NCBI RefSeq assembly: GCF_900302475.1 | Contig: NZ_OMOQ01000001.1 | Location: forward strand, 62,001-126,000 | Direction of reading: 5' to 3' | Source of the DNA: Defluviimonas aquaemixtae | GTDB taxonomy: Bacteria; Pseudomonadota; Alphaproteobacteria; Rhodobacterales; Rhodobacteraceae | DNA length: 64,000 bases | In this document: positions 8,792 through 19,172 of the stretch, one piece after another | How the letters are laid out: each line of letters begins with the position of its first letter | Position numbering within the stretch: the first letter of the stretch is position 1 | Program-made: the position numbers and the translations under genes | Notes under the pieces: model-generated | Told to the model about the DNA's origin: nothing | Databases searched by the model: none | What the model saw: the letters and a program-made list of their open reading frames with translations, nothing else

Positions 8792-9364
8792 TCACTTGCC
8801 GTTGGCGGTCTCCTCGGCGCGGTCCATGCGCGGTTCGCGCGGGGGGCGCCCGATCACTTCGCGCAGTGCATCAAGCTCAATAAAGTTGTCGGCCTGACGG
8901 CGCAACTCATCCGCGATCATCGGCGGTTGCGAACGGATCGTCGAGACAACCGAAACGCGAACGCCCTGGCGCTGGAGGCTTTCCACGAGCGGCTTGAAGT
9001 CGCCGTCGCCGGAGAAGAGAACGATATGATCTATCCGCGGCGCAAGTTCCATGGCATCGACCGTCAGCTCGATGTCCATGTTACCCTTTACTTTCCGCCG
9101 GCCCTGACTGTCGGTGTATTCCTTCGCGGGCTTCGTGACCATGCAGAAGCCGTTGTAGTGCAACCAGTCGACAAGCGGCCGGATCGGTGAGTAGTCATCG
9201 TTCTCCAGAAGCGCCGTGTAATAGAACGCGCGTAACAGTTTGCCGCGACGCTCAAATTCCTGGCGGAGGAGTTTGTAGTCGATGTCGAATCCAAGCGACT
9301 TTGCCGCCGCATATAGATTCGAGCCGTCAATGAACAGCGCGAGCCGTTCGTCCTTGTAGAACAT
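8792..9364 (-). CDS. NYN-domain (LabA/DUF88) putative ribonuclease
   Basis: A 190-residue protein with the NYN/PIN-like fold found in LabA and related RNases. Conserved acidic positions are visible: LALFIDGSNLYAA at the N-terminus, GNMDIELTVDAM in the middle, and VLFSGDGDFKPLVE, the typical metal-binding strand. The C-terminus is charged and probably disordered. The ATG at 9364 has AAGGA seven bases upstream; a TTG one codon earlier is less likely. It is divergent from folK with about 107 bases between. The RNA substrate is unknown. Confidence 0.83.
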   Translation of the reverse strand: MFYKDERLALFIDGSNLYAAAKSLGFDIDYKLLRQEFERRGKLLRAFYYTALLENDDYSPIRPLVDWLHYNGFCMVTKPAKEYTDSQGRRKVKGNMDIELTVDAMELAPRIDHIVLFSGDGDFKPLVESLQRQGVRVSVVSTIRSQPPMIADELRRQADNFIELDALREVIGRPPREPRMDRAEETANGK

Positions 9365-9471
9365 CAATTGTTCCTTCCAATATCCCCTCGCCGGTCCATC
9401 CGTGAAACGTTTGGGTGGGCAAACTGAACGGGCCCGGCGATCTTCCCCACATTAGTTTAGGATTAGACAGA

Positions 9472-10059
9472 GTGACACACAATTTGGTATCTGTCCAAAA
9501 GGACAGGATAGCAGCGATCGCGCTTGGCGGCAATCTGCTGTCAACCTTGGGATTTCCTGAGCAGAACATAATTCGCGCTATGCGCGATGTGCAGGAGCGA
9601 ATCGGTGGGATTGTCGCCGTTTCGAGGCTGTACCGCACGCCCGCCTTCCCGCCCGGATCAGGGCCCGACTTCGTGAATGCGGCGCTGCTGCTCGACACGG
9701 GGCTGTCCGCGCCCGCCCTCCTTTCCGAGTTGCACGCCATTGAGCGTGACCACGGGCGCGAGCGAAAGGAGCGTTGGCGCGCGCGGACGCTCGACCTCGA
9801 TCTCCTCTGGCTGGATGATACCATCCTGCCGGATACTCCGACGCTCGAAAGCTGGATGTTGTTGCCTGCCGAACGGCAGCGGACCGAGTCGCCCGATCGC
9901 CTGATCCTGCCGCATCCGCGTTTGCAGGACCGGGCTTTCGTGCTGATTCCCCTGGCCGAGATCGCTCCGTTCTGGTGCCACCCCCTGACCGGCCAGACGG
10001 TTGCCGAGATGGCCGCGGCGCTGCCCGAGGCCGATAAAGCGGCAATTTGCCCGCTTTGA
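9472..10059 (+). CDS. folK: 2-amino-4-hydroxy-6-hydroxymethyldihydropteridine diphosphokinase
   Basis: This 195-residue enzyme (HPPK) transfers pyrophosphate from ATP to the pterin in folate synthesis. Signatures are IALGGNLLSTLGFPEQNI, FVNAALLLDT, the ATP/Mg motif RWRARTLDLDLLW, and LPHPRLQDRAFVL. The start is uncertain. GTG 9472 places the conserved strand about 12 residues from the N-terminus, as in other HPPKs; the upstream ATG at 9415 would add 19 unconserved residues. The gene order folK-rpoZ-rsh is common in Rhodobacteraceae. Confidence 0.9.
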   Translation: MTHNLVSVQKDRIAAIALGGNLLSTLGFPEQNIIRAMRDVQERIGGIVAVSRLYRTPAFPPGSGPDFVNAALLLDTGLSAPALLSELHAIERDHGRERKERWRARTLDLDLLWLDDTILPDTPTLESWMLLPAERQRTESPDRLILPHPRLQDRAFVLIPLAEIAPFWCHPLTGQTVAEMAAALPEADKAAICPL

Positions 10060-10140
10060 CCGGGAATCTTGGCTTGTCAAGGGGGATGCGAGGCCCTAAA
10101 TAGCGGTCTCCACATCTCCCAGGTCGATTGGAGCATTCAG

Positions 10141-10494
10141 ATGGCCCGCGTGACGGTTGAAGATTGCGTTGACAAAGTCCCGAACCGGTTCGAGCTCGTG
10201 ATGCTCGCTTCGCATCGCGCGCGCGAAATAGCGTCCGGCGCGCCGCTGACGATCGACCGCGACAATGACAAGAATCCGGTCGTTGCACTGCGCGAGATCG
10301 CCGATGAGACGCAGGGTTCCGCCGAACTGCGCGAGCGGATGATCGAAAGCAATCAGACCCAGATCGAGGTCGACGAGCCCGAAGACGACGCGATGGCGCT
10401 CCTTATGGGCGCCGAAGTCGACCGTCCGGCCGAGGACGACATGTCCGAGGAGAAGCTTCTCAGGGCGCTGATGGAAGCCCAGGGGCAGGGCTGA
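10141..10494 (+). CDS. rpoZ: RNA polymerase omega subunit
   Basis: A 117-residue omega subunit that helps assemble beta-prime into RNA polymerase. The conserved core [20 protein letters not shown] and [10 protein letters not shown] is intact, followed by [12 protein letters not shown]. The acidic C-terminal half ([13 protein letters not shown] and on) is longer than in E. coli, as usual in alphaproteobacteria. The start at 10141 is fixed by the universal MARVTVEDC beginning. It is just upstream of rsh, an association also seen in E. coli (rpoZ-spoT). Confidence 0.94.
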   Translation: MARVTVEDCVDKVPNRFELVMLASHRAREIASGAPLTIDRDNDKNPVVALREIADETQGSAELRERMIESNQTQIEVDEPEDDAMALLMGAEVDRPAEDDMSEEKLLRALMEAQGQG

Positions 10495-10525
10495 GGACAA
10501 CGATGTCCGGGGTGCTGGCGCGGGA

Positions 10526-12649
10526 ATGATCGACGTCGAAGACCTGATCGCGCTGGTTCGCAACTACAATCCTCGAACAAACACCGGTCTGATCCGGCTG
10601 GCCTATGACTACGGCCGCTACATGCACCACGGCCAGAAACGGCATTCGGGCGAGGATTATTTCAGCCACCCCGTCGCCGTCGCCGCCATCCTGACCGAGC
10701 AGCGGCTGGACGACGCCACGATCATCACCGCGCTCTTGCATGACGCGATTGAGGACACGAAGTCCACCTATGTGGAGATCGCCGAGAAGTTCGGCGCCGA
10801 GATCGCGGAACTGGTGGACGGGGTCACCAAGCTTACGAATCTTCAGCTTTCGTCGACCGAGACCAAGCAGTCGGAGAATTTCCGCAAGCTCTTCATGGCG
10901 ATGTCGAAGGATCTCAGGGTGATCCTCGTCAAGCTCGCGGACCGGCTGCACAACATGCGCACGATCAAGTCGTTGCCCATGGAGAAACAGGTCCGCAAGG
11001 CTCGCGAGACGATGGACATCTTCGCACCCCTCGCCGGCCGCATGGGCATGCAATGGATGCGCGAGGAGCTCGAGGACCTCGCCTTCAAGGTGCTGAACGC
11101 CGAGGCGCGTTCGTCGATCATCCGCCGCTTCATCACGCTCCAGAAGGAGACCGGCGACGTGATCCACAAGATCACCGCCGACATCCGCGCCGAGTTTGAG
11201 AAGGAGGGGATTGATGCCGACGTCTTCGGCCGCGCCAAGAAGCCCTACTCGATCTGGCGCAAGATGCAGGAAAAGCAGCTTGCCTTCTCGCGGCTCTCCG
11301 ACATCTACGGTTTCCGGGTGATCTGCCGCAATGAGGTGGACTGCTACCGCATCCTCGGGGCGATTCATCGGCGCTGGCGGGCGGTGCCGGGGCGGTTCAA
11401 GGACTATATCAGTCAGCCGAAGTCGAACGGCTATCGTTCGATACACACGACCGTATCCGGCCGCGACGGCAAGCGTGTCGAGATCCAGATCCGCACGCGT
11501 CAGATGCACGAAGTCGCCGAAGCCGGCGTTGCCGCGCACTGGTCCTATCGCGACGGCGAACGCGCCCAGAACCCTTTCGCCGTCGATCCAGCAAGGTGGA
11601 TCGCGGCACTCACCGAACGGTTCGACAACGGCGAAGACCACGACGAATTCCTCGAGAATGTGAAGCTCGAGATGTATTCCGACCAGGTCTTCTGCTTCAC
11701 GCCCAAGGGCGACGTGGTGCAGCTTCCGAAGGGCGCGACGCCGATCGACTTCGCCTATTCGATCCACACGAGGATCGGCAATTCCTGCGTCGGCGCCAAG
11801 GTCGATGGCATCCGAGTGCCGCTCTGGACCCGGCTGAAGAACGGGCAATCAGTCGAGATCATCACCGCGTCCGGGCAGCGCCCGCAGGCCACCTGGATCG
11901 ACATCGTCGTCACCGGCCGCGCGAAATCCGCGATCCGGCGGTCCCTGCGCGAGGAGGACAGGGAGCGCTTCGTCAAGCTCGGTCAGGAGCTCGCGCGCGT
12001 CGCCTTCGAGCATGTCGGCCGCCGGTCCACCGAGAAGGCGCTCCGCACCGCGGCCAAGACACTCGGCCTCGGCGACGAAACGGAGGTCCTCGCGCGTCTC
12101 GGCAGCGCGGAGCTGACCGCCCGGGAGGTGATCGAGGCGATCTACCCCGAACTCGCCACGCAGCAGGCCGTCGAAGAGGTCGACGCCCGCCGCGCGGTTG
12201 TTGGGTTGACCGCCGATCAGTCCTTTCGCCGTGCGAATTGCTGCCAGCCCGTACCGGGCGAGAGGATTGTTGGCATCACCTATCGCGGACAGGGTGTCGT
12301 CGTGCACGCAATCGATTGCCCCGCGCTCGCCGAGTTCGAGGAACAGCCCGGTCGCTGGGTCGACCTGCACTGGCATTCGGGCCGCCACCCACCCGTCTAC
12401 ACCGTTAGCCTGAACACGACGATCACCAACGACGCAGGCGTGCTCGGTCGAATCTGTACGTTGATCGGCGAGCAGAAGGCCAATATTTCCGATCTCACTT
12501 TCGTCGATCGAAAGCCGGATTTTTACCGTCTTATTGTGGAAGTTGACCTCAGGGATGCTGAGCATCTGCATACGGTGCTGACCGCGCTCGAAGCGGAAAG
12601 CGATGTTGCGCAGATCGAGCGTTACCGCGATCTTGGTCGCAAGCCCTGA
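10526..12649 (+). CDS. rsh: Bifunctional (p)ppGpp synthetase/hydrolase RelA/SpoT
   Basis: A 707-residue RSH protein controlling the stringent response alarmone. The HD hydrolase domain (about 30-180) keeps HHGQKRHSGEDYFSHP and LLHDAIEDT, so hydrolysis should work. The synthetase domain (about 225-370) contains GFRVICRNEVDCYRILG and PKSNGYRSIHTTV. A TGS domain (about 390-450, VFCFTPKGDVVQLPKGATP) and a C-terminal ACT domain (about 630-700) complete the regulatory half. Both active sites look intact, consistent with a single bifunctional RSH. It starts 31 bases after rpoZ. Confidence 0.95.
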   Translation: MIDVEDLIALVRNYNPRTNTGLIRLAYDYGRYMHHGQKRHSGEDYFSHPVAVAAILTEQRLDDATIITALLHDAIEDTKSTYVEIAEKFGAEIAELVDGVTKLTNLQLSSTETKQSENFRKLFMAMSKDLRVILVKLADRLHNMRTIKSLPMEKQVRKARETMDIFAPLAGRMGMQWMREELEDLAFKVLNAEARSSIIRRFITLQKETGDVIHKITADIRAEFEKEGIDADVFGRAKKPYSIWRKMQEKQLAFSRLSDIYGFRVICRNEVDCYRILGAIHRRWRAVPGRFKDYISQPKSNGYRSIHTTVSGRDGKRVEIQIRTRQMHEVAEAGVAAHWSYRDGERAQNPFAVDPARWIAALTERFDNGEDHDEFLENVKLEMYSDQVFCFTPKGDVVQLPKGATPIDFAYSIHTRIGNSCVGAKVDGIRVPLWTRLKNGQSVEIITASGQRPQATWIDIVVTGRAKSAIRRSLREEDRERFVKLGQELARVAFEHVGRRSTEKALRTAAKTLGLGDETEVLARLGSAELTAREVIEAIYPELATQQAVEEVDARRAVVGLTADQSFRRANCCQPVPGERIVGITYRGQGVVVHAIDCPALAEFEEQPGRWVDLHWHSGRHPPVYTVSLNTTITNDAGVLGRICTLIGEQKANISDLTFVDRKPDFYRLIVEVDLRDAEHLHTVLTALEAESDVAQIERYRDLGRKP

Positions 12650-12670
12650 GGGGCGGAAGGGGAACGGGTT

Positions 12671-13327
12671 TTGGTTTTCAAGAGGCGCAATCCGCGGTCT
12701 TACCTGCAGATTATCGCCGAGGCCCTCTGGCCGCGCGGCGGCTGGACCCGCGCCTTCCATTACGTCAAACATCGCGTGCGACGATTGCCGGACGATCCCC
12801 ATCGCATCGCGCGCGGCATCGCCGCGGGTGTGTTCACGAGCTTCACCCCGCTTTTCGGCATGCATTTCGTGATCGCCTTTTTCGTTACGCGCGTCATCCG
12901 CGGTAACATCCTGGCCTCTCTCCTGGCGACCTTCGTCGGCAATCCGATCACCTTCCCGGTCATCGCCTTCACGTCGATGAAGCTCGGCCACCTCATTCTC
13001 GGCACGACTTTCGACGAAAGCAAACACCCCACGCTTTTTGGCAAATTCGTGGGCGCGGGCGAGGATCTGAAGCACAATTTCTTCGCGATCTTCACCGACG
13101 CGACGGCACATTGGAGCAATCTCTACAATTTCTACAATGAGATTTTTCTGCCCTACCTGGTTGGCGGGCTCGTGCCTGGCTTGGTGTGCGGCGTCGTTTC
13201 CTACTATTTGTCCGAACCGGTTATCGCCGCCTATCAGAAGCGCCGGCGCAAAAAGCTGAGAGCGCGTTTCGAAAAGCTGAAGGCCCGGCTTCACGCCCGC
13301 GTGGGGGAGCGGCACGAACAGGGCTGA
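12671..13327 (+). CDS. DUF2062 membrane protein
   Basis: A 218-residue inner-membrane protein with the DUF2062 pattern: DPHRIARGIAAGVFTSFTPLFG, then hydrophobic helices with GNPITFPVI, and a third hydrophobic segment near residue 160 (LPYLVGGLVPGLVCG). The C-terminus is strongly basic (KRRRKKLRARFEKLKARL) and cytoplasmic. The only credible start is TTG 12671, preceded by GAAGGGGAACGGG. It lies between rsh and pdxJ. The family function is not established. Confidence 0.8.
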   Translation: MVFKRRNPRSYLQIIAEALWPRGGWTRAFHYVKHRVRRLPDDPHRIARGIAAGVFTSFTPLFGMHFVIAFFVTRVIRGNILASLLATFVGNPITFPVIAFTSMKLGHLILGTTFDESKHPTLFGKFVGAGEDLKHNFFAIFTDATAHWSNLYNFYNEIFLPYLVGGLVPGLVCGVVSYYLSEPVIAAYQKRRRKKLRARFEKLKARLHARVGERHEQG

Positions 13328-13420
13328 GTGCACGATTGTATCCGTGACGATTCCGGCGTTCACACTTTGCGGACCTGCCGCTACCTTGACCCCGTGGCAC
13401 AGGCGGGAACGGAGCGGATC

Positions 13421-14167
13421 GTGGACTATCTGCGACTTGGCGTGAACATCGATCATGTGGCGACCGTGAGGAACGCGCGCGGTTCGGCCTATCCAGATCC
13501 GGTGCGTGCCGCGAAACTCGCGGAAGAGGCGGGCGCGGACGGTGTCACCGCGCATCTGCGCGAGGATCGCCGCCACATCACCGATGGCGACATCGAACGG
13601 CTGATGGCGGCGCTGTCGGTGCCCTTGAATTTCGAGATGGCCGCTACGGACGAAATGCAGAAGATCGCGCTTCGCCATCGCCCGCACGCCGTCTGCATCG
13701 TCCCCGAGAAGCGCGAGGAGAGAACGACCGAAGGCGGGCTTGAGGTCGCGCGTGAGGAAAACCGTCTGGCGCATTTCATTGCGCCCCTGGCCGAGGCCGG
13801 CTGCCGGGTGTCGATCTTCATCGCCGCCGACCGCGCCCAGATCGAGGCTGCGCACCGGATCGGCGCGGCGGTGGTCGAGCTTCATACCGGCGCCTATTGC
13901 GACCTGCACGCCGAGGGCCGGCTCAAGGAGCGCGACGAGGAACTCGCGCGGCTGCGGGACATGGCCGCCTTCGCCCATTCGCTGGGGCTTGAGGTCCATG
14001 CCGGTCACGGCCTGACCTACGAGACCGTTGGCCCGGTCGCCGCCTTTCCCGAAGTTCGCGAACTCAATATCGGCCATTTCCTAGTCGGCGAGGCGATCTT
14101 CACCGGCCTGACGGCCGCGATCGCCGGAATGCGCCAGCGGATGGACGCGGCGAGGGCGGTCGGATGA
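13421..14167 (+). CDS. pdxJ: Pyridoxine 5'-phosphate synthase
   Basis: This 248-residue TIM-barrel enzyme condenses 1-deoxyxylulose 5-phosphate with 3-amino-2-oxopropyl phosphate in DXP-dependent vitamin B6 synthesis. Signatures are [49 protein letters not shown] and [12 protein letters not shown] 13421 with GGAG eight bases upstream gives the standard beginning [12 protein letters not shown]; the frame is open back to 13328 without a sensible start. It is overlapped by the downstream quinone reductase gene. Confidence 0.94.
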   Translation: MDYLRLGVNIDHVATVRNARGSAYPDPVRAAKLAEEAGADGVTAHLREDRRHITDGDIERLMAALSVPLNFEMAATDEMQKIALRHRPHAVCIVPEKREERTTEGGLEVAREENRLAHFIAPLAEAGCRVSIFIAADRAQIEAAHRIGAAVVELHTGAYCDLHAEGRLKERDEELARLRDMAAFAHSLGLEVHAGHGLTYETVGPVAAFPEVRELNIGHFLVGEAIFTGLTAAIAGMRQRMDAARAVG

Positions 14168-15141
14168 GGGCTGTCTGGTACGAAGGCTTCGGTCCCGCGG
14201 ACGAGGTGCTGGTCACCGGCGACTTGCCCGACCCGGAACCCGGGCCGGGGGAGGTGCTCGTGCGACTGAAGGCCAGCGGCGTCAATCCGTCCGACGTCAA
14301 GCTCCGCGCCGGCGCACGTCCGGGCGTGACGATGGCCTGGCCGAAGATCGTGCCACATTCCGACGGCGCGGGGGTGATCGAGGCCGTGGGAGCGGGCGTC
14401 GACGTCGCGCGCATCGGCCAGCGCGTCTGGATCTGGAATGGCCAGTGGCAGCGCGCCTTCGGCACCGCGGCAGAACTAATCGCGCTTCCAACCGAGCAGG
14501 CGGTCCCCTTGCCGGAGGGCACGAGCTTCGCCGACGGCGCATGTCTCGGCATCCCCGCCATGACCGCCTGGTTCGCGGTCTTCGGCGACGGTCCTGTCGA
14601 GGGCAAGACCGTGCTGGTTACGGGCGGTGCAGGCACGGTGGGGCGCTACGCCTGCCAGATGGCCCTGCTTGGAGGTGCGCGCGTCATCGCGACGGTTTCT
14701 TCGGAGGAGAAGGCGAACCACTCCACTGCTTCCGAGTGGGTGAACTACCGCGAGGCCAACGTGGCCGAGACGGTGGCCGAAGTGACGGGTGGCGCCGGTG
14801 TCGACCGGATCGTCGAGGTTGACTTCGCCGCCAACCAGGCGGCGTCGCTCGCGCTGATCAAGCCCGGCGGCACGATCGCGGCCTATGCCTCAGCCTCCGA
14901 CGTGCGGCCCGCCCTCGACTTCTATCCGTTCATGTTCAAGAACACTGTTCTGCGGATGCTGATCGTTTATCTTCTCGACGCGCAAACGCGCCGCCGTGGA
15001 GAAGATCAGCTCACCCGCTGGCTCGCCGAAGGCGCGCTATCGCATGCCGTCGTCCCGGGCGGCGGGCTGGCCTATGCCGCCGCCGCGCACCGCAGGGTAG
15101 AGGCGGGCGACAAGCTTGGTACCGTGGTCCTGGATATCTGA
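14164..15141 (+). CDS. Zinc-free NADPH:quinone reductase-like MDR protein
   Basis: A 325-residue medium-chain dehydrogenase/reductase. The N-terminal GroES-like domain (about 1-120) has [13 protein letters not shown] and [13 protein letters not shown]. The NADPH-binding Rossmann motif is [18 protein letters not shown] near residue 150. The cysteine cluster of structural-zinc alcohol dehydrogenases is absent, pointing to the quinone oxidoreductase (QOR/zeta-crystallin) branch. Its ATG overlaps the pdxJ stop and acpS begins two bases after its end, so it is co-expressed with housekeeping genes. The physiological substrate is unknown. Confidence 0.85.
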   Translation: MRAVWYEGFGPADEVLVTGDLPDPEPGPGEVLVRLKASGVNPSDVKLRAGARPGVTMAWPKIVPHSDGAGVIEAVGAGVDVARIGQRVWIWNGQWQRAFGTAAELIALPTEQAVPLPEGTSFADGACLGIPAMTAWFAVFGDGPVEGKTVLVTGGAGTVGRYACQMALLGGARVIATVSSEEKANHSTASEWVNYREANVAETVAEVTGGAGVDRIVEVDFAANQAASLALIKPGGTIAAYASASDVRPALDFYPFMFKNTVLRMLIVYLLDAQTRRRGEDQLTRWLAEGALSHAVVPGGGLAYAAAAHRRVEAGDKLGTVVLDI

Positions 15142-15143
15142 CA

Positions 15144-15569
15144 ATGATCCTCGGAATCGGCACGGACCTCTGCAATATCGACCGCATCCAAGGCACGCTC
15201 GACCGCTTCGGCGACCGGTTCCGGAACCGCGTCTTCACCGAGACCGAGCAGCGAAAGGCCGAACGCCGCCACGACACAGCCGGCACCTACGCCAAGCGCT
15301 GGGCGGCGAAGGAGGCCTGCTCGAAGGCGCTCGGCACGGGGCTGAGGATGGGGATCGCCTGGAAGGACATGGGCGTCGCCAACCTCAGGACTGGTCAGCC
15401 CGTGATGACGCTGACCGGCTGGGCCGCCGACCGGCTGGCCGAGATGACGCCAGACGGGCACAAGGCTATCGTTCATGTGACGCTGACCGACGACCATCCC
15501 TGGGCACAGGCGTTCGTCGTCATCGAGGCACGCCCCGTCGCCACGCAACCGGCCGCGAGCGAAACTTGA
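15144..15569 (+). CDS. acpS: Holo-[acyl-carrier-protein] synthase
   Basis: A 141-residue enzyme that attaches 4'-phosphopantetheine from CoA to acyl carrier protein. The two metal-binding motifs are present: [11 protein letters not shown] with its aspartate near the N-terminus, and [16 protein letters not shown] with the catalytic glutamate. The start at 15144 gives the universal MILGIGTDL. It lies two bases after the quinone reductase and just upstream of lepB, an order common in alphaproteobacteria. Confidence 0.94.
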   Translation: MILGIGTDLCNIDRIQGTLDRFGDRFRNRVFTETEQRKAERRHDTAGTYAKRWAAKEACSKALGTGLRMGIAWKDMGVANLRTGQPVMTLTGWAADRLAEMTPDGHKAIVHVTLTDDHPWAQAFVVIEARPVATQPAASET

Positions 15570-15627
15570 CTCCCCGACGCGGGGCGATCATGTAGCTGCA
15601 CGCATGAGAGCAGGGGCAGGAAACAGT

Positions 15628-16404
15628 ATGTCGGGTACCGCCAAGGACGGGATCGTCGAGACGATCAAGACGGTCATCTACGCGCTTCTGATCGCGGGTG
15701 TGTTCCGGACGCTCTTCTACCAGCCGTTCTGGATCCCCTCCGGCTCGATGAAGGACACGCTGCTGATCGGCGACTTCCTTTTCGTCAACAAGATGGCCTA
15801 CGGCTATTCAAAGTATTCCTGCCCCTTCGCAATCTGCCCGATTTCGGGCCGCATCTTCGCCTCGGAGCCCGAGCGCGGCGATGTCGTGGTCTTCCGGCAT
15901 CCGGCAAACGGGTCCGATTTTATCAAACGCCTCGTCGGCCTGCCGGGCGACACCGTGCAGATGAAAGACGGAATTCTGTGGCTTAACGGCCAGCCCGTCC
16001 CGCAGGAGGACGCGGGAATGTTCGAAGAGATCAAGGAACCCCAGGGTTCGCAGCGCAACATCCCGCAATGCGCAAACGATCCCATCGGCATCGGCGGACA
16101 GTGCCTGAAAGAGCGCCGGACCGAGACGCTCCCGAACGGTGTCAGCCACGACGTCCTTAACATCCGCAACGGAGCAGCAGACAACACGCCGGTCTACACG
16201 GTGCCCGAAGATCACTACTTCTTCCTCGGCGACAACCGCGATAACAGCCAGGACAGCCGCTTCGCGCTGCCGAACGGGGTGGGCTACCTGCCGTCCGAGT
16301 ATCTCATCGGGCGCGCCGACCGCATCATGTTCTCCTCCGCCGGCCGCTCGCTCTTCTTCTTCTGGACCTGGCGAGGGGACCGTTTCTTCAAGGCGGTGGA
16401 GTGA
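15628..16404 (+). CDS. lepB: Signal peptidase I
   Basis: A 258-residue membrane serine protease that cleaves signal peptides from exported proteins. One N-terminal transmembrane segment ([17 protein letters not shown]) leads into the periplasmic catalytic domain. The catalytic serine is Ser40 in [10 protein letters not shown]; the general-base lysine is Lys100 in [14 protein letters not shown]; box E is [11 protein letters not shown]. The ATG at 15628 with AGGAAACAGT upstream is preferred over ATG 15604. It overlaps the rnc start by four bases. Confidence 0.94.
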   Translation: MSGTAKDGIVETIKTVIYALLIAGVFRTLFYQPFWIPSGSMKDTLLIGDFLFVNKMAYGYSKYSCPFAICPISGRIFASEPERGDVVVFRHPANGSDFIKRLVGLPGDTVQMKDGILWLNGQPVPQEDAGMFEEIKEPQGSQRNIPQCANDPIGIGGQCLKERRTETLPNGVSHDVLNIRNGAADNTPVYTVPEDHYFFLGDNRDNSQDSRFALPNGVGYLPSEYLIGRADRIMFSSAGRSLFFFWTWRGDRFFKAVE

Positions 16405-17090
16405 AGCTCTCGACCGACTTGCAAGCCTTCGCGGCCCGGATCGGGCATGACTTCCGGCGCCCGGAACTGCTGGTCCGCGCCGTCACCCATGCCTCGATCG
16501 CAACGCCCACCCGGCCCGACAACCAGCGGCTCGAGTTTCTTGGCGACCGGGTTCTGGGTCTAGTCATGGCCGAGGCGCTCCTAGCCGCTGACAAGGCGGC
16601 GACGGAAGGACAGCTCGCGCCGCGGTTCAATGCCCTTGTCCGCAAGGAGACCTGTGCGGAGGTCGCGCGCGAAGTCGCGCTGGGCGAAGTGCTAAAGCTC
16701 GGCCGGTCCGAGATGATGTCGGGTGGGCGGCGCAAGGAAGCGCTTCTTGGCGATGCGCTTGAGGCGGTGATCGCGGCGGTTTACCTCGATGGCGGCTTCG
16801 ATGCGGCCCGGGCGCTCGTACTGAAACTCTGGGGCAAGCGCATCGTCACGGTCGAGGCGGACGCGCGTGACGCCAAGACCACGCTTCAGGAATGGGCCCA
16901 GGCGCGCGGCCTGCCGCCCCCGACCTATGAGGAGATCGGGCGCGAGGGGCCGGACCATCAGCCGTTGTTCACCGTCGAGGCGCGGCTTGCGACGGGCGAG
17001 GCGGAGCGGGCAAGGTCCGGCGCGAAACGGCAGGCCGAACAGGCGGCGGCAAAGGCGCTCTTGGCGCGGATGGAGAAGGCGGATGACTGA
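16401..17090 (+). CDS. rnc: Ribonuclease III
   Basis: A 229-residue double-strand-specific endoribonuclease that processes rRNA precursors and structured RNAs. The signature [14 protein letters not shown] carries the catalytic acidic residues, and a second acidic site lies in [20 protein letters not shown]-terminal double-stranded RNA-binding domain starts near residue 155 ([21 protein letters not shown]). GTG 16401 overlaps the lepB stop; its own end overlaps era by eight bases. The lepB-rnc-era-recO order matches E. coli. Confidence 0.95.
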   Translation: MKLSTDLQAFAARIGHDFRRPELLVRAVTHASIATPTRPDNQRLEFLGDRVLGLVMAEALLAADKAATEGQLAPRFNALVRKETCAEVAREVALGEVLKLGRSEMMSGGRRKEALLGDALEAVIAAVYLDGGFDAARALVLKLWGKRIVTVEADARDAKTTLQEWAQARGLPPPTYEEIGREGPDHQPLFTVEARLATGEAERARSGAKRQAEQAAAKALLARMEKADD

Positions 17091-18006
17091 GTCTGGTGAA
17101 GAGACACGCGCAGGCTTCGTGGCGCTGATCGGAGAGCCGAATGCCGGCAAATCGACGCTGTTGAACCGCATGGTCGGCGCGAAAGTGTCGATCGTGACGC
17201 ATAAGGTCCAGACAACACGCACCCGCATTCGCGGCATCGCAATGGAAGATCAGTCGCAGATCGTCTTCGTCGACACGCCTGGTCTTTTCCGCCCGCGCCG
17301 CAGGCTCGACCGGGCGATGGTCGCCGCGGCCTGGGGAGGCGCGGCGGATGCAGACATCGTCGTGCTTCTGGTGGAGGCGCATCGCGGGTTGACGCCGGGC
17401 GTCGAGGCAATTCTGGATGCGCTGAAAGAGCGCGCGAGCGATAAGCAGCGTGTCGCCCTCGCCATCAACAAGATCGATCGCGTGAAGGCGGAGACGCTGC
17501 TGGCCATGACGCAGAAGCTGAACGAGGCCTATCCGTTCGAAAGGACGTTCCTGATCTCGGCCGAACGCGGCCACGGCGTCGACGATCTGAAGACATGGCT
17601 CGCCGCGGAACTCCCCCAGGGACCGTGGCTCTACCCCGAAGACCAGATCGCCGACCTGCCGCTCAGGATGATCGCCGCCGAAGTGACGCGCGAGAAACTC
17701 ACGCTGCGGCTTCACGAGGAATTGCCCTACCAGCTTACTGTGGAGACAGAGAAATGGGAGGAGCGCAAGGACGGCTCGGCCCGCATCGACCAGATCGTCT
17801 ACGTCGCCCGCGACGGCCACAAGGGCATCGTGCTAGGCCACAAGGGCGAGACGATCAAGGCCGTCGGCCAAGCCGCGCGGGCGGAACTGACCGAGTTCCT
17901 CGGCCGCCCCGTCCATCTCTTCCTGCAGGTCAAGGTGCGCCCCAACTGGCTCGAAGAAAAGGAGCGCTATTCCGAGATGGGGCTCGAGTTCCGGGATGGT
18001 GACTGA
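17083..18006 (+). CDS. era: GTPase Era
   Basis: A 307-residue GTPase needed for 30S ribosome maturation; it binds near the 3' end of 16S rRNA. G-domain motifs are GEPNAGKST (G1), the switch region [15 protein letters not shown] (G3) and NKID (G4). The C-terminal KH domain runs from about residue 205, with [16 protein letters not shown] as its RNA-binding loop. The start at 17083 gives [17 protein letters not shown]. The end overlaps the DUF1491 gene by eleven bases. Confidence 0.96.
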   Translation: MTESGEETRAGFVALIGEPNAGKSTLLNRMVGAKVSIVTHKVQTTRTRIRGIAMEDQSQIVFVDTPGLFRPRRRLDRAMVAAAWGGAADADIVVLLVEAHRGLTPGVEAILDALKERASDKQRVALAINKIDRVKAETLLAMTQKLNEAYPFERTFLISAERGHGVDDLKTWLAAELPQGPWLYPEDQIADLPLRMIAAEVTREKLTLRLHEELPYQLTVETEKWEERKDGSARIDQIVYVARDGHKGIVLGHKGETIKAVGQAARAELTEFLGRPVHLFLQVKVRPNWLEEKERYSEMGLEFRDGD

Positions 18007-18337
18007 GCCGCGGCTTGCCACCGACTTTTGGGTCCGCGCCTATATCGCGCGGCTCGAAGCCGCCCACATTCCCGCCTATGTGACCGCGCGGGGTGATCCG
18101 ACCGCGGGCGCGGTGCTTGTCAAGCTCGCCTCGCTCGACGGGCAGGCGAAGCTTTTCCAGCGCAGCTTCGACCTCATGACCGGGGCGCGCGCCTGGGTCG
18201 TGCTGTCCGAGGGTCCGGAACCCGACGTGGACGAGGCCATCGGCCGTCAGCGAGCGACCGATCCGGATCTCTGGGTCATTGAGATCGAAAGCCGCGGTGG
18301 CCGCACGTTGCTCGATGAAGACGGGCTCGCGCACTGA
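17996..18337 (+). CDS. DUF1491 family protein
   Basis: A 113-residue soluble protein of the alphaproteobacterial DUF1491 family. Recognisable stretches are [22 protein letters not shown] without its last residues, [19 protein letters not shown], and [18 protein letters not shown]. The start codon at 17996 lies inside era, so translation is coupled. The function is unknown; conservation between era and recO suggests a housekeeping role, but this is only context. Confidence 0.82.
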   Translation: MVTEPRLATDFWVRAYIARLEAAHIPAYVTARGDPTAGAVLVKLASLDGQAKLFQRSFDLMTGARAWVVLSEGPEPDVDEAIGRQRATDPDLWVIEIESRGGRTLLDEDGLAH

Positions 18338-18449
18338 TCCCTCGCATGCTGGCCAAGCGCCTCGGTGGTTGGGCAGCAGCGCCCCCGATGCGACATGGAC
18401 ATTCCTTTCGGCCGCAGGGATAGTTCGCGGAGGCTGCTTCGGAGGGCAG

Positions 18450-19172
18450 ATGGACTGGCGTGACGTGGGGGCGCTTCTCGCCGTAAGGACGCACGGCGAA
18501 ACTTCGGCGATCATCGAGGTCTTCACGGCCGATCACGGCCGACATGCCGGCGTCGTGCGCGGTGGCGCGTCGCGCAAGACTGCGCCGCTTCTGCAACCCG
18601 GAGCGCAGCTTGACTTGACCTGGCGCGCGCGGCTTGAAGATCATATCGGTACGTTTACGGTCGAGCCGGTCCGCTCCCGCGCCGCGCTGCTGTCGGACCG
18701 TCTCGCGCTAGCAGGCCTCAACGCTATCTGCGCGCTTTTGCATTTCACGCTCCCCGAACGCGAGCCCCACCCCGATCTCTATGCCCGCTCGATCGCGCTT
18801 CTCGACACGCTCGGCGCGGCGCCCGGCTGGCCGCTCGACTATCTCCAATGGGAGCTCATGCTGCTTGAAGAGCTGGGCTACGGCCTCGATCTGACCGGCT
18901 GCGCCGTCAGCGGAAGCCGTGAGGATCTGGCTTACGTGAGCCCCAAGACCGGGCGCGCGGTGTCGCGCGACGCGGCGGGAGACTGGGCCAACCGTCTTCT
19001 GCCCCTGCCGCCCTGCTTGCTCGGGCAGGGCCCTGCGTCGGGATCGGAGATCGCCGACGGTCTGAGGACGACGGGATACTTCCTCGAACACCGCCTTGCC
19101 TACGACCTCCGTGGCCGCGGCCTGCCCGAGGCGCGGCGGCGTCTCGTGGACATGCTGGCCCGTCAGGGCTGA
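18450..19172 (+). CDS. recO: DNA repair protein RecO
   Basis: A 240-residue recombination mediator that with RecR loads RecA on SSB-coated DNA. The N-terminal OB fold begins [21 protein letters not shown] and contains [12 protein letters not shown]; the helical C-terminal part has [20 protein letters not shown], cut here for length, and [10 protein letters not shown]. The zinc cysteines of some RecO proteins are mostly absent. The ATG at 18450 has GGAGG upstream. The final ten bases overlap the convergent META lipoprotein gene. Confidence 0.9.
   Translation: MDWRDVGALLAVRTHGETSAIIEVFTADHGRHAGVVRGGASRKTAPLLQPGAQLDLTWRARLEDHIGTFTVEPVRSRAALLSDRLALAGLNAICALLHFTLPEREPHPDLYARSIALLDTLGAAPGWPLDYLQWELMLLEELGYGLDLTGCAVSGSREDLAYVSPKTGRAVSRDAAGDWANRLLPLPPCLLGQGPASGSEIADGLRTTGYFLEHRLAYDLRGRGLPEARRRLVDMLARQG

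Noticed and set aside
10460..14077. Two antisense open frames (462 and 742 codons) opposite rsh, DUF2062 and pdxJ
   Set aside because: Both are shadows of well-supported plus-strand genes and have no recognisable domain or ribosome site.
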